Source of the DNA: Nitrincola tibetensis
GTDB lineage: Bacteria; Pseudomonadota; Gammaproteobacteria; Pseudomonadales; Balneatricaceae
Direction of reading: 5' to 3'
Length of the DNA stretch: 64,000 bases
Assembly: GCF_003284585.1 (NCBI RefSeq)
Contig: NZ_QKRX01000011.1
Span: 1-64,000, forward strand
The translations under genes were made by a program, and so were the position numbers. This document shows positions 8,724 to 16,656 of this stretch, in pieces. Within the stretch, counting starts at the first letter, position 1. The number at the start of each line of letters is the position of its first letter. The notes beneath the pieces were generated by a model. It was not told the DNA's origin and made no database searches. It saw only the letters and a program-made list of their open reading frames with translations.

Positions 8724-9577
8724 TGACACAAACTCCTTTTCGTCTGCTCACTTGGAACATACAAAGTGGCAAAGGCTGTGATGGACAGATCGCTCTGGAT
8801 CATGTGATTAACTACATCTTTGACCAAGGTCCGCTAACGGTAATCTGTCTTCAAGAAGTGGCACGCTACTTTGATGAGTACGTTTGTTCAACACAACCTG
8901 ACCAACTGGCCGTCCTATGCCAAGCCTTCAGTGAATATACGCCAGTATGGGGTGCTGCGCTAAGCTGGCCAGGCTCGCAGCCAAACCAACGCCGAGAGTT
9001 TGGTAATCTAACCTTGGTCAACGCACCAATGCTCGATAAGCGTGTACACAGCTTGCCCAGTTCCAGCGCAACAGAATACTGGCAAACGCCACGTTGTGCT
9101 GTCGAAACTCTAATTGCTGGTCATCAGCCTATCCGTATTTTGAACACCCACTTGGCATACCATAATCCCGAGGAACGATTTGTTCAGCTGGCGTATCTAA
9201 ACGACCTAGCCGCCAAGTATACACAGGAAAATCGACTGCCAAGATCGAGAGGACCTGGCATTTATGCTCATCCCGACAGCACTAATAGCACACTGCTCTG
9301 CGGTGATCTCAACCTAGACAGTACCAGTGATCAATATCACTGGCTAAGACAACAAGGCTGGAAGGATGCGTTTCAACAGTGTTATCCAAAACAGATTCCC
9401 TTTCCAACTTGCGGTGTGTACGACTCTGACCAATGGCCTCAAGGCCCTCATTGCCGAGATTATATTTTGCTGCAAAATCTGAAGGCGCACACGTTTTCAG
9501 TCGATACGCACACCCCTTTATCCGACCACCAACCGCTTATTGTGACTCTGGAGACGTCTGTTCATGACACACCTTAA
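8723..9577 (+). CDS. Endonuclease/exonuclease/phosphatase-family enzyme
   Basis: A 284-residue cytoplasmic protein with no signal peptide. It carries the metal-dependent EEP-fold motifs: LLTWNIQSG (residues 8-16), LQEVARYF with the metal-binding Glu at about 45, GDLNLDS near 195 and LSDHQPL near 268. The family includes DNA repair nucleases, inositol-phosphate phosphatases and sphingomyelinases; all cleave phosphoester bonds. Its position between an importer and a HAD phosphatase, with overlapping reading frames, argues for a metabolic phosphodiesterase acting on the imported solute rather than a DNA enzyme. The substrate is unknown. Confidence 0.82.
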   Translation: MTQTPFRLLTWNIQSGKGCDGQIALDHVINYIFDQGPLTVICLQEVARYFDEYVCSTQPDQLAVLCQAFSEYTPVWGAALSWPGSQPNQRREFGNLTLVNAPMLDKRVHSLPSSSATEYWQTPRCAVETLIAGHQPIRILNTHLAYHNPEERFVQLAYLNDLAAKYTQENRLPRSRGPGIYAHPDSTNSTLLCGDLNLDSTSDQYHWLRQQGWKDAFQQCYPKQIPFPTCGVYDSDQWPQGPHCRDYILLQNLKAHTFSVDTHTPLSDHQPLIVTLETSVHDTP

Positions 9578-10376
9578 TTTTTTTGAAACGGAATTAGCAC
9601 TAGAACTACCGGACACAATTAATCATCAAGTACGCTACTTATTTACAGATGTCGATGACACTCTAACATGGCAAGGTAAACTGCCAAGCAATACGCTCAG
9701 AGCATTGGAACAACTAGCAGAGGCAGGAATTCAAGTAATACCCGTTACGGGTGCCTGCGCAGGATGGTGTGACTGCATGGTACGCACTTGGCCTGTCTCC
9801 GCTGTAATCGGCGAAAACGGTGCCTTCTGGATGCAGAAAAATGCTCTAGGACAGATCAAAACTCATTACTTCCTTGATGATATAAGGCGACGTCAACAAC
9901 ACGAAGAACTTTTATTGATTCAAGATCAACTACTTAATGAATTTCCGTTTGCACGTGCTACGGCTGATCAACGCTACCGTGAAACTGATATTGCCTTCGA
10001 CATTCATCAACAACATCATAATAGTGATGAAGAAATTGCAATCCTCATCAAAGCCCTTGAAGCGCACGGCATACATGCACGAAAAAGTTCAATACATATT
10101 AATGCTTGGAGAGGTGACTATGATAAAGCATCAACGGCTATCGCTTGGTTGAAAAGTCAGGGGGTTAGTGAACAAGAGTTCATGCTTCAGGTCGCTTTTG
10201 TAGGTGACTCTGCAAATGACATTTCAATGTTTGATCAGTTTAAAATGACCTTTGGAGTGGCAAATATTAGAGCATTTTTAGATCTTTTAAATACGCCCCC
10301 AAGATTTATAACGAAGAAAAATGGTGGCTTTGGGTTTGTTGAAGTCGCTAACTGCTTATTGAAGCATTCCATATGA
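9564..10376 (+). CDS. HAD-superfamily (type IIB) phosphatase
   Basis: A 270-residue HAD hydrolase. Motif I is D29-V-D-D-T33, with nucleophile D29 and acid/base D31. A conserved Thr-Gly follows in IPVTGA, and motif IV is VGDSANDISMFD near 213-224. The cap inserted between them is of the IIB type seen in Cof, sucrose-phosphate and mannosylphosphoglycerate phosphatases. It starts inside the end of the EEP gene (14-base overlap). A likely role is removing phosphate from the product made by the EEP enzyme. It is the last gene of the operon and hairpins follow. Confidence 0.82.
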   Translation: MTHLNFFETELALELPDTINHQVRYLFTDVDDTLTWQGKLPSNTLRALEQLAEAGIQVIPVTGACAGWCDCMVRTWPVSAVIGENGAFWMQKNALGQIKTHYFLDDIRRRQQHEELLLIQDQLLNEFPFARATADQRYRETDIAFDIHQQHHNSDEEIAILIKALEAHGIHARKSSIHINAWRGDYDKASTAIAWLKSQGVSEQEFMLQVAFVGDSANDISMFDQFKMTFGVANIRAFLDLLNTPPRFITKKNGGFGFVEVANCLLKHSI

Positions 10377-10402
10377 AATAATCGATAATGATCGATTGCT
10401 TC
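10361..10402 (+). terminator. Hairpin at the end of the importer operon
   Basis: An inner stem AATCGAT/ATCGATT with a 4-base loop (10380-10397) is flanked by GAAGCA (10361-10366) pairing with TGCTTC (10397-10402). It overlaps the last codons of the HAD gene. There is no strong T-tract, so it may be an mRNA-stabilising end rather than a true intrinsic terminator. Confidence 0.35.
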
Positions 10403-10443
10403 AAATCCACTATATTTGTATGGATAATGAACGCTTGGTGAAA

Positions 10444-10489
10444 CCCTCTTTAAATGAACCATATCATATATGAAGTATTTTAAAGAGGG
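10444..10489. terminator. Bidirectional terminator between convergent operons
   Basis: CCCTCTTTAAA (10444-10454) pairs perfectly with TTTAAAGAGGG (10479-10489) over a 24-base loop. A/T-rich runs lie at both ends, so it can end both the importer operon and the lipoprotein gene that faces it. Confidence 0.55.
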
Positions 10490-10497
10490 CTTTAAAT

Positions 10498-10875
10498 TTA
10501 CTTGTTAAGCAATTTAACCGCTTTTCCTTCTGCGTCTAGGTAACCCCAAGTTGTCATCCCAATGCCACTGGTATAGCGAACTTGCATAACAGCATCAGCT
10601 CCAATGCTGATGGCTCTTTCTCGCAACGCTTCATTTGCTTGTTCGCGGGTTGGATCCTTATGAAACACAGTCAGTTTTTTTACAGAGACATCTATAGGCC
10701 CAATCAATGTAAAAGTACCTGCGGGCAAAGTTTTTTCTGTAATGATAATGTTTTCTTTAGCACTAACGGCAACAGGCTGAACACTCTTAATATTTGAGTC
10801 AACGCGATAACTCGCGCAACCTGATAGAGTCACGACACTTAGCACTGTAACTAAAACGAGGGGCTTGATCTTCAT
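10498..10875 (-). CDS. Small lipoprotein of unknown function
   Basis: A 125-residue protein with a lipoprotein signal (LVTVLSVVTLSGC, acylated Cys at 20). The mature part contains ADAVMQVRYTSGIG preceded by EALRERAISIG. This E-x-L-x-x-x-A-x-x-x-G-A-x-A-V pattern is shared with YbjQ-like and DUF4156-like small proteins. No enzyme motif is seen. Asp does not follow the Cys, so outer-membrane sorting is plausible. It lies directly downstream of another lipoprotein gene (20-base gap) and may be co-transcribed. The function is unknown. Confidence 0.7.
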   Translation of the reverse strand: MKIKPLVLVTVLSVVTLSGCASYRVDSNIKSVQPVAVSAKENIIITEKTLPAGTFTLIGPIDVSVKKLTVFHKDPTREQANEALRERAISIGADAVMQVRYTSGIGMTTWGYLDAEGKAVKLLNK

Positions 10876-10895
10876 AATTCTTGTTCCTTTCTACA

Positions 10896-11360
10896 CTAGA
10901 GATCTAAAACTTTGCGCTTTGCCATGTTGTACTCTTCAGTTGTCAGTTCGCCCGCCTTGTGCATCTGACTTAGCTCACTTAATTTTGTAAGAATCTCATC
11001 AGCCGCTGCACTTTGCTGCTCTTTATTCATCCCACCACAAGACTTTTCAGTTTTCAGTTGTTGCAACCGACCAATACGCTCGTCAGCCGCCTTTAAAGCA
11101 TTACTATAGTTACCTGATTTAGCGATCAGGTTAAAAGGAAACCACAGCAATCCATCAATAATGTCTGCACCACTTAAGTCATTTTTGTCTTGGTTTACAC
11201 CATCAATGACAACTTGAGCACGGACTATTTCTGCATCTATTTGTTGACAGTTCAACATTGAGTCACCGGCTTGGTTTGCAGTCAGTACTTTGTGGTTAGC
11301 ACTACCAGCACAGCCAGTTAAAAATGCTGCAGATACGGCTAGGGTTAACATTTTTTTCAT
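10896..11360 (-). CDS. Lipoprotein with C-terminal SHOCT domain
   Basis: A 154-residue protein with a lipobox (AAFLTGC, Cys at 17). A central coiled, Lys/Glu-rich part follows, and the C-terminal 30 residues (LSQMHKAGELTTEEYNMAKR) match the SHOCT short oligomerisation domain. The segment around residues 65-80 is hydrophobic (GLLWFPFNLIAKSG), as in related envelope proteins. AAGGATG precedes the ATG. It is the first gene of a two-gene unit with the next small lipoprotein. Probably an envelope component; the precise role is unknown. Confidence 0.75.
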   Translation of the reverse strand: MKKMLTLAVSAAFLTGCAGSANHKVLTANQAGDSMLNCQQIDAEIVRAQVVIDGVNQDKNDLSGADIIDGLLWFPFNLIAKSGNYSNALKAADERIGRLQQLKTEKSCGGMNKEQQSAAADEILTKLSELSQMHKAGELTTEEYNMAKRKVLDL

Positions 11361-12153
11361 TTAAACATCCTTTTTTCATTGGTTATACATTTAGCTTTTT
11401 ACAATAATTTGTGGTTGAACATTTAAGTCAATAGTTATATTACGAGAGGGAAATTTCACTAAATACCTTCATTAACTTACAAGCCAAAGCTTTAGCAATA
11501 GCAATAGCAATAGCAATAGCAATTTAATCCGTATAAAAATAGTATAGAAAATTAATATTTTTATTGAATAAATTTAGTTGGCACTCCACTAAAACCTCGC
11601 AGCGTCATTAAAATCAAACATATATTTTTGACCTAAATAGAATATGATTATCTTACGAATTTAAGTCATAAAATAGACTCATATTGCAAAAATTTGATAA
11701 CTCTATAGTGTTTTTTTCGACGTGTATCTAATTTTACGAGTGTGGCCAACCATAGTTGATTCTCTAACTGCAATATCAAGACTATTAGTAGCAAGCATTT
11801 CCAATACTTTTGAGTAAAGGTAGCTACAGCATATTTGAAGGCATATTCAGTAGCACTTGCCATTTCACTTGACCTACTCTCAGGTGATCGCAGAAGCAAT
11901 TGCAATAAGGTCAGATAATTCAATAATGTAGTATGTTGAATAAACATCCTGATACTCTTCCATGTTTCCTATGCACGTATCATATAGAAATAAAAAAGAG
12001 ATTAAAACAGACTTAAGTCAAAGAAATGGTCATAATTTGTTCTTATCATTAATTTTTTTAAAATTTTTTAAACAACCAGCCTAGTTTTGCTATATAAAGT
12101 TGAGATCAAAATAAATACCACTTCCCTCTCTAGCAGGATCACTCAACTCGGAG
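11361..12153. other. AT-rich stretch with no convincing gene
   Basis: Nearly 800 bases of low-GC sequence. It holds a hexanucleotide repeat (listed separately) and long A/T runs near 12050-12080. One open frame of 93 codons on the minus strand (11666-11947) has no recognisable domain and no ribosome-binding site, so it is not called. Confidence 0.5.
11494..11523 (+). repeat. Hexanucleotide microsatellite (AGCAAT)5
   Basis: Five exact tandem copies of AGCAAT. It lies outside any gene, 130 bases upstream of the SHOCT lipoprotein start, so copy-number change might alter spacing of upstream elements but would not shift a reading frame. Confidence 0.9.
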
Positions 12154-12285
12154 TTAAGAAGCCACTTTCGTGAATATCAGCTGCTTAACTCTATTCAATG
12201 CCCGATAGATGGTTGCCTCACCTACGCCAAACTCCTTTAACGAGGGCCTATACTTGCTCCAGTAGTCCGACGATTGTATATCTCC
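12154..12285 (-). pseudogene. Helix-turn-helix protein fragment
   Basis: Minus-strand translation gives YWSKYRPSLKEFGVGEATIY followed by RALNRVKQ, ending at a TAA (12154-12156). The pattern S-L-K-E-F-G-V-x-x-A-T-I-Y-R-A-L resembles the HTH of resolvases or plasmid regulators. There is an in-frame TGA just before (12286-12288) and no start codon, so this is a C-terminal remnant. The parent family is uncertain. Confidence 0.4.
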
Positions 12286-12332
12286 TCACGTCCCTGACCC
12301 TATGGCCTTAAAGGGGCAACCAATACCGATAG

Positions 12333-12415
12333 TCAGGCCAATGCCTTTTGTTTCTTAACCCATTCAATGTGCGAAGCCATAGCCTGATCTGACTTAAGAG
12401 CTTCTATGGTGGTTA
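12333..12415 (-). pseudogene. Tail of a second HNH-protein gene copy
   Basis: The minus strand encodes IEALKSDQAMASHIEWVKKQ followed by KALA and a stop. This matches the C-terminus of the intact HNH protein at 16653-16949 (LEALKSDPDMASHIVWIRKQ then KVLSL). Nothing of the CxxC...HNH part is found upstream, so only about 25 codons of this diverged paralogue remain. Confidence 0.6.
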
Positions 12416-12437
12416 AACATTAGGCCTAGACAGCCCC

Positions 12438-12815
12438 TTAAATTTGATGCTTACGCAACACTTCTAACGACACCACCGACAGCGCAGTTATCTCACAAGA
12501 TTCCAGAAAAACCGGTGGAGCACAATTATTTTCCAATGCCTCTTTCCATCGAACCGCACAGAGACACCATCTATCTCCAGGATTTAAGCCTGGAAATCCG
12601 TAATCAGGGACGGGTTTAGAAAGATCATTGCCACGCTTTTTGGTGAAGGCAAGAAACTCTTCGGTCACTTGCGCACAGATCACGTGACGACCGTAGTCCT
12701 GATCATTAGTATGACAATAGCCATCACGAAAAAAACCTGTCATTGGACTTTGGCAACATGACACTAGAGGTTGATTCAAGACATTTAGCTTTTTTGGCTT
12801 CTGAAATGTATTCAT
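12438..12815 (-). CDS. DUF2237 family protein
   Basis: A 125-residue protein matching the DUF2237 family along its whole length: LNVLNQPLVSCCQSPMTGFF, then CAQVTEEFLAFTKKRGNDLS, then YGFPGLNPGDRWCLCAVRWK. Conserved cysteines at the S-CC and W-C-L-C positions are kept. The ATG at 12815 is chosen because AAAGGA lies 6 bases upstream; a longer frame would add 25 unlike residues. The family is widespread in bacteria and has no assigned function; the Cys/Trp pattern suggests a metal or redox site but this is inference. Confidence 0.85.
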   Translation of the reverse strand: MNTFQKPKKLNVLNQPLVSCCQSPMTGFFRDGYCHTNDQDYGRHVICAQVTEEFLAFTKKRGNDLSKPVPDYGFPGLNPGDRWCLCAVRWKEALENNCAPPVFLESCEITALSVVSLEVLRKHQI

Positions 12816-13089
12816 GAGCTTTCCTTTATCGAAAATCGCATAGATTATTCGAATTAAGTTAGCAGATGGATCTCGTGGTTGATGACGCATAGCAACTCAC
12901 TTAGTTTTGAGCTCCAAAAGTCTGACTCAACCCATGTGCCGTATATCTTGTATAGCTTGGGACATATGAAACCAACCAAATATACATAAACCTATGATAG
13001 CTAATACAAAAGGAATGCGAGATAAGGGTCGGCTTCAACCGACAAGCTATCCGCCCTTGATAAAAGTGGGATTTCTCGCGAACTATTTT

Positions 13090-13302
13090 ATGAATTACAA
13101 ACATGCCATTGTAAAAACTGAAGGACCTGTTGCTACCCTTTTTTGTAACGGTTGTGGAGTCGAGATCTCACAGAGCACCAAACACGAAGACCGCCAGCAT
13201 TTTTGTATAATGTGTATGAGTGGTAATTGCAAAACTAAATTCAAAGCAGAATTACCAGGAGATCATAAGTTTAAAGACACCACTTCCAAAACATGCGCAT
13301 AA
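13090..13302 (+). CDS. Small Cys-rich hypothetical protein
   Basis: A possible 70-residue protein starting at the ATG at 13090, with Cys pairs (CNGCG; CIMC; GNCKTK) and a His between, suggestive of a zinc-ribbon. The open frame extends further upstream (to 12994) but those residues look random. There is no clear ribosome-binding site and it sits among gene debris, so it may itself be a remnant. No family recognised. Confidence 0.3.
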   Translation: MNYKHAIVKTEGPVATLFCNGCGVEISQSTKHEDRQHFCIMCMSGNCKTKFKAELPGDHKFKDTTSKTCA

Positions 13303-13402
13303 GGATCTTCACGACGGTATTTCTGACGTTTGTGAATACTGTCGGCTTGAAGTTAGGCATGTGAACCCCCTCCAAAAAGAGTGTTTGCTCAGATGCTAAT
13401 CA

Positions 13403-14140
13403 TTATAGAGTTCTTGCAAGCCTAAAACCCGTAAAGTCTTCTCGGGCGTTTCTTGGGCTCCAGATTCGCTCCGCACAACCTGCTAGCCCAGCCGCACCTA
13501 AAGCAGAGCCTCCACGTTTGGTCCGCTTGCCGCTATCGACCCGCATTTGCAACGCTTCCTCCGTATCGGGCTTTCCGCTAATGTAGTCTGAGCACCATAT
13601 GTCTTGAACCCATTCATAAACATTACCACTCATGTCATAAAGTCCCCACGCATTAGCTTGCTTCCTTGCAACTGGCTGGACTCTTCTGTCGCTATTCTTA
13701 TTAACCCAAGCAACTGCATCAATATCGTTACTGCCGGAGTATCTATGATTCTCCCCCGCTTTAGCTGCGTATTCCCACTCGGATTCGGTCGGCAGTCGAA
13801 ATGAAGCCCCCGCTAATCCGTTGAGTCTGTCAATATACTCTTGCACATCGTCCCAACTCACGTTGGTTACTGGACAATCGTCGTTACTCTTCATTACTAG
13901 CTCTGGAAAATCTCTGCCCATAATCCTCTGCCATTCGAGTTGAGTTACGGGTGTCTTACCAAGCGCAAATGACTTTCGAATCATTACTTTATGGGGCTGA
14001 GTATCGATGAGTTCGTGGGTACCCATCATGAATTCGCCAATTGGAATAACCACCATTTCGGGGCTGTACGTGCCGTCGGCCAGCGGATCTCGGAAGGTTG
14101 CAAGTGATTGATAGCTTGGTTGTCGAATCTGGTTACTCAT
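13403..14140 (-). CDS. Formylglycine-generating-enzyme-like (SUMF1/FGE-sulfatase domain) protein
   Basis: A 245-residue protein. The FGE-sulfatase fold is recognisable from MVVIPIGEFMMG, KTPVTQLEWQRIMG, PVTNVSWDDVQEYIDRLN, FRLPTESEWEYAAKAG, WGLYDMSGNVYEWVQD and the C-terminal FTGFRLART. The position where true FGEs carry the second active-site Cys reads RGGSALGAAGLAGCAERIW, the form seen in the many non-FGE members, so sulfatase activation is not implied. No sulfatase gene is nearby. AAAGGATC 8 bases before the ATG at 14140 supports this start. The natural role of these solo proteins is unclear. Confidence 0.8.
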   Translation of the reverse strand: MSNQIRQPSYQSLATFRDPLADGTYSPEMVVIPIGEFMMGTHELIDTQPHKVMIRKSFALGKTPVTQLEWQRIMGRDFPELVMKSNDDCPVTNVSWDDVQEYIDRLNGLAGASFRLPTESEWEYAAKAGENHRYSGSNDIDAVAWVNKNSDRRVQPVARKQANAWGLYDMSGNVYEWVQDIWCSDYISGKPDTEEALQMRVDSGKRTKRGGSALGAAGLAGCAERIWSPRNAREDFTGFRLARTL

Positions 14141-14438
14141 CGAATGATCCTTTGCCGCAGTTAGTTTTAAAAAACAATAAATTGGCACATTCGCTAAAAC
14201 GAAATCACCAAGTAGGTACAACGAACCTATGGAAATCTTTATTCCGATGTAGGATCAAAATATAATACAAGTAGCAAATGACTACCCACAAAACACTCGG
14301 CTCTGCAGCAGGAAAAAATTAAGGCTTTTTTGGGCCTGAGCTTTTCCTTGTACGGTAGCAGCAGTTTGTTAGCAGTTTATTGCCACTCAATCTTAAAGTC
14401 TCTATCCGATTCTGCTCACTCGCTCAGATAGAGATTAA

Positions 14439-15238
14439 TTAAATACTTAAGAAGCGTGAAGTTAAGGTTTGATTTCTTTGCCCCATCTGGTTTAAGACGT
14501 CGGCGACACTACTGAGACTCTGTGCGGTCTCGGCCGTTTCACTTGCACCTTGTTGTTGACTCGCATCTCATTGGCAACTTGCAATAAAAACTCTTGAAGC
14601 TGTCTTGCAGAGTGCGCTAGGGTACCTAGCTCATCTGCCCTTGAGATAGCAATACTTGTGTTCAATCGGCCCTCACTCAAATATTGAATCGCACTGATTA
14701 ATTTACGACTAAATTGAACAATGCCTAAGTTCACCACTAGCATGGCAATCACACCAAAAAGTAGGATCGCAACTAGCAAAAGCACTGCCGATAATAAGGA
14801 TGCAAACTGCACTTCTCCGGGTATTTCATTAGCTTCTTGAAGTGCTTTTTCAGCCAAATCTGAAGCAGCTTGATTTAATAACCGAGAAGGCTCTCGATCA
14901 ATGCCAGCAACCGCTTGATCACCCACTCGATGATCAAAACCATTGTTAACAAAGGATTGATAACCTCTTCGATAGGCGACGCCCATCGTTTGGTGAGCTT
15001 CAACAAACTGTATAACGGTTTGTCGCTCTTCCCCATCAGGCATGATCGTCAATAAATCCCTCGCAATTGTTTGAACAAGACGTTCCTGATTCTGAAAGCT
15101 ACTCCAAAATCGTTCGAGCTGATCGGGCCTTTCGCCTCGAATCAATACACTTTTCCACTCTTGCACTTGAGTTTTAAACTCACTCTGCATCTGATTGATA
15201 GCATGCTCCATAGCAACTTCTTGACTAATGAGCTGGTG
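14439..15238 (-). pseudogene. Methyl-accepting chemotaxis protein pseudogene, truncated, internally deleted and frameshifted
   Basis: The main open frame (15211 to 14492) holds a helical periplasmic domain, one membrane segment (SLLSAVLLLVAILLFGVIAM) and a HAMP segment (YLSEGRLNTSIAISRADELG). After LQEFLLQVANEM the frame shifts. The correct frame continues ASQQQGASETAETAQSLSSV, ADVLNQM, TLTSRF to a stop at 14439-14441. That tail belongs to the far C-terminus of chemoreceptors, so about 200-250 residues of methylation and signalling domain were lost at the frameshift. The first membrane segment is absent too: an in-frame TGA precedes about nine codons before the first ATG. A dead receptor gene. 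Confidence 0.75.
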
Positions 15239-15347
15239 ATTGAGTCAAAGCGGTGCTGGAGGGGCTCGCAGGGCTGCGACAATATGTCACTGCCTCATTG
15301 GTTATAGGTTTAGCTAATATAGTGAAATCTAAACCAAGGAGTTCAGT

Positions 15348-15752
15348 ATGAAAAAACTTTTGATTGCTCTAGCACTCTGTACCGCTACCTCAACAGCTAT
15401 GGCTCGTGATATTAGCGAACTTTCTAGACCTCTTGTCTTGCTCACACCTGCAATTGCTCAAAATCAAGATGCACTTAATTTGAATGATGCTCAACGTGAA
15501 GAAGTTAAAAACTGGTTGGCTGCAATGCCCTCACAACGTGGAGCTGTTGAAGATAAAGCAGTTGAAGTAAGAGCAATATTACGTAGAGCAATTATTGCCA
15601 ATGAGTCACAAGACATACTCGACAGTCTTGCCGCAGAAATCGGTTCGTTAGAGACCCAACTAGTACTCATGCGCGCTAGTTGCGTCAATCATTGGCGGCG
15701 AGTTTTAGATGACAATCAATTTGAGCAAGCTTTAAGCTTAGCTGGATACTAA
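15348..15752 (+). CDS. Small exported helical protein
   Basis: A 134-residue protein with a signal peptide (MKKLLIALALCTATSTAMA, cut before RDI). The mature part is all-helical and charged, with LNLNDAQREEVKNWLAAMPS then a long helix rich in Glu/Arg and one Cys (ASC). It recalls Spy/CpxP-type or heavy-metal-resistance periplasmic helix-hairpin proteins, but I do not see the LTxxQ repeats, so the family is not assigned. AAGGAG precedes the ATG by 7 bases. It is monocistronic with a hairpin after the stop. Confidence 0.7.
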   Translation: MKKLLIALALCTATSTAMARDISELSRPLVLLTPAIAQNQDALNLNDAQREEVKNWLAAMPSQRGAVEDKAVEVRAILRRAIIANESQDILDSLAAEIGSLETQLVLMRASCVNHWRRVLDDNQFEQALSLAGY

Positions 15753-15763
15753 TCATTTACGTT

Positions 15764-15792
15764 TAAGATTGCCGTTATTGACGGCAATCTTA
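15764..15792 (+). terminator. Hairpin after the exported helical protein gene
   Basis: A perfect 12 bp stem, TAAGATTGCCGT / ACGGCAATCTTA, with a 5-base loop begins 12 bases after the stop at 15752. The following T-stretch is short (GTTTGCTC). It sits between convergent genes and can serve both. Confidence 0.65.
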
Positions 15793-15879
15793 GTTTGCTC
15801 ATAAAAACCCTCGCCTCAAAACAGCCTTTATGCAGTGGAGTAGGCGCACTGGAGCAGGATGGTAATCCCCCTGCAGTCA

Positions 15880-16656
15880 TTATTTTGCACTGCTTCGTTT
15901 TCTAAGCGCATGACCCAAGTGAAAAAAATAGTCCCCAAATGCAGCGTTTATTCGGCTTCTTTCGTCTCCTTGTGGGTAGAGCCCTAACTGAGCTTCCTCA
16001 GATGATTTCGTCCCTTTCACCAAATAATGATTACAAATCGCATGGTCCTGCACGAAGGCCTCAAATGCTCTAGCTGCCATTTCTTCAGGCAAACTCCAAT
16101 ATAAAGTACCTTGTGCGCTATCGACTTGTTTAGATGATTGAAATAACTGACTTGAATCTCGCCCCTTCTCGTCAAGGAAAATAGTCTCAAAGCATTTGAA
16201 TAATCGATCATTCAGTGGATGTGGAACCGGCGTAGCATCGTGTAGCCAAGCTCTGGATGCAAACATTTTTATTGGCACATCACTAAAACACTTATCCGCC
16301 AAGTAGTGATCTAGGGCATGAAACCATTCATGTGCAATACTGCCAGGACCTGCATTTTTGGCCAGAGAAAAACACCGTGTAGAAAGATGGTAATGCGCCG
16401 AAACTCCGGGTCTTCCGCCGATACCATATTGAAATGCCAATGTGCCTCGAAGAGAAATAAGCGCCTCCGTACCATTGAGTATCGTCATAAGGTCAGCCAA
16501 TGCATCATAAAAATGTGCTGCCGCTTCTTCATTTTCGGCTCGCGTAACCCAGCGGCCCACTTCAACAGAACGAAAGTCATACAACTTGCGAATACTCAGA
16601 AAATCAACGATTTCACCGTAACGGTGTTCGGGTCCTCGGCGATAGTAGGATTTCAT
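15880..16656 (-). CDS. CLCA_X-family putative metallopeptidase-like protein
   Basis: A 258-residue cytoplasmic protein. The conspicuous motif is AHEWFHALDHY (H-E-W-F-H, an HExxH-type zinc-binding helix with a further His), preceded by FGIGG-like residues (LAFQYGIGGRPGVSAHYH). The opening YRRGPEHRYGEIVDFLSIRK and GRWVTRAENEEAA blocks match what NCBI annotates as CLCA_X family in gammaproteobacteria. It overlaps the HNH gene by 4 bases (ATGA), and I recall the two as frequent neighbours. Zinc protease activity is suggested by the motif; the substrate is unknown. Confidence 0.8.
   Translation of the reverse strand: MKSYYRRGPEHRYGEIVDFLSIRKLYDFRSVEVGRWVTRAENEEAAAHFYDALADLMTILNGTEALISLRGTLAFQYGIGGRPGVSAHYHLSTRCFSLAKNAGPGSIAHEWFHALDHYLADKCFSDVPIKMFASRAWLHDATPVPHPLNDRLFKCFETIFLDEKGRDSSQLFQSSKQVDSAQGTLYWSLPEEMAARAFEAFVQDHAICNHYLVKGTKSSEEAQLGLYPQGDERSRINAAFGDYFFHLGHALRKRSSAK

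Noticed and set aside
11494-11523. CRISPR array
   Set aside because: These are contiguous 6-base tandem repeats without spacers; no CRISPR-like array was seen anywhere in the window.
11666-11947. 93-codon open frame on the minus strand
   Set aside because: No ribosome-binding site, no domain, unusual composition in an AT-rich gap; probably chance.
12901-13104. 67-codon open frame on the minus strand before the DUF2237 gene
   Set aside because: Overlaps a plus-strand candidate, no start signal and no family resemblance.
13403-14140. True sulfatase-activating enzyme
   Set aside because: The active-site Cys pattern of FGEs is not evident and no sulfatase gene is near.
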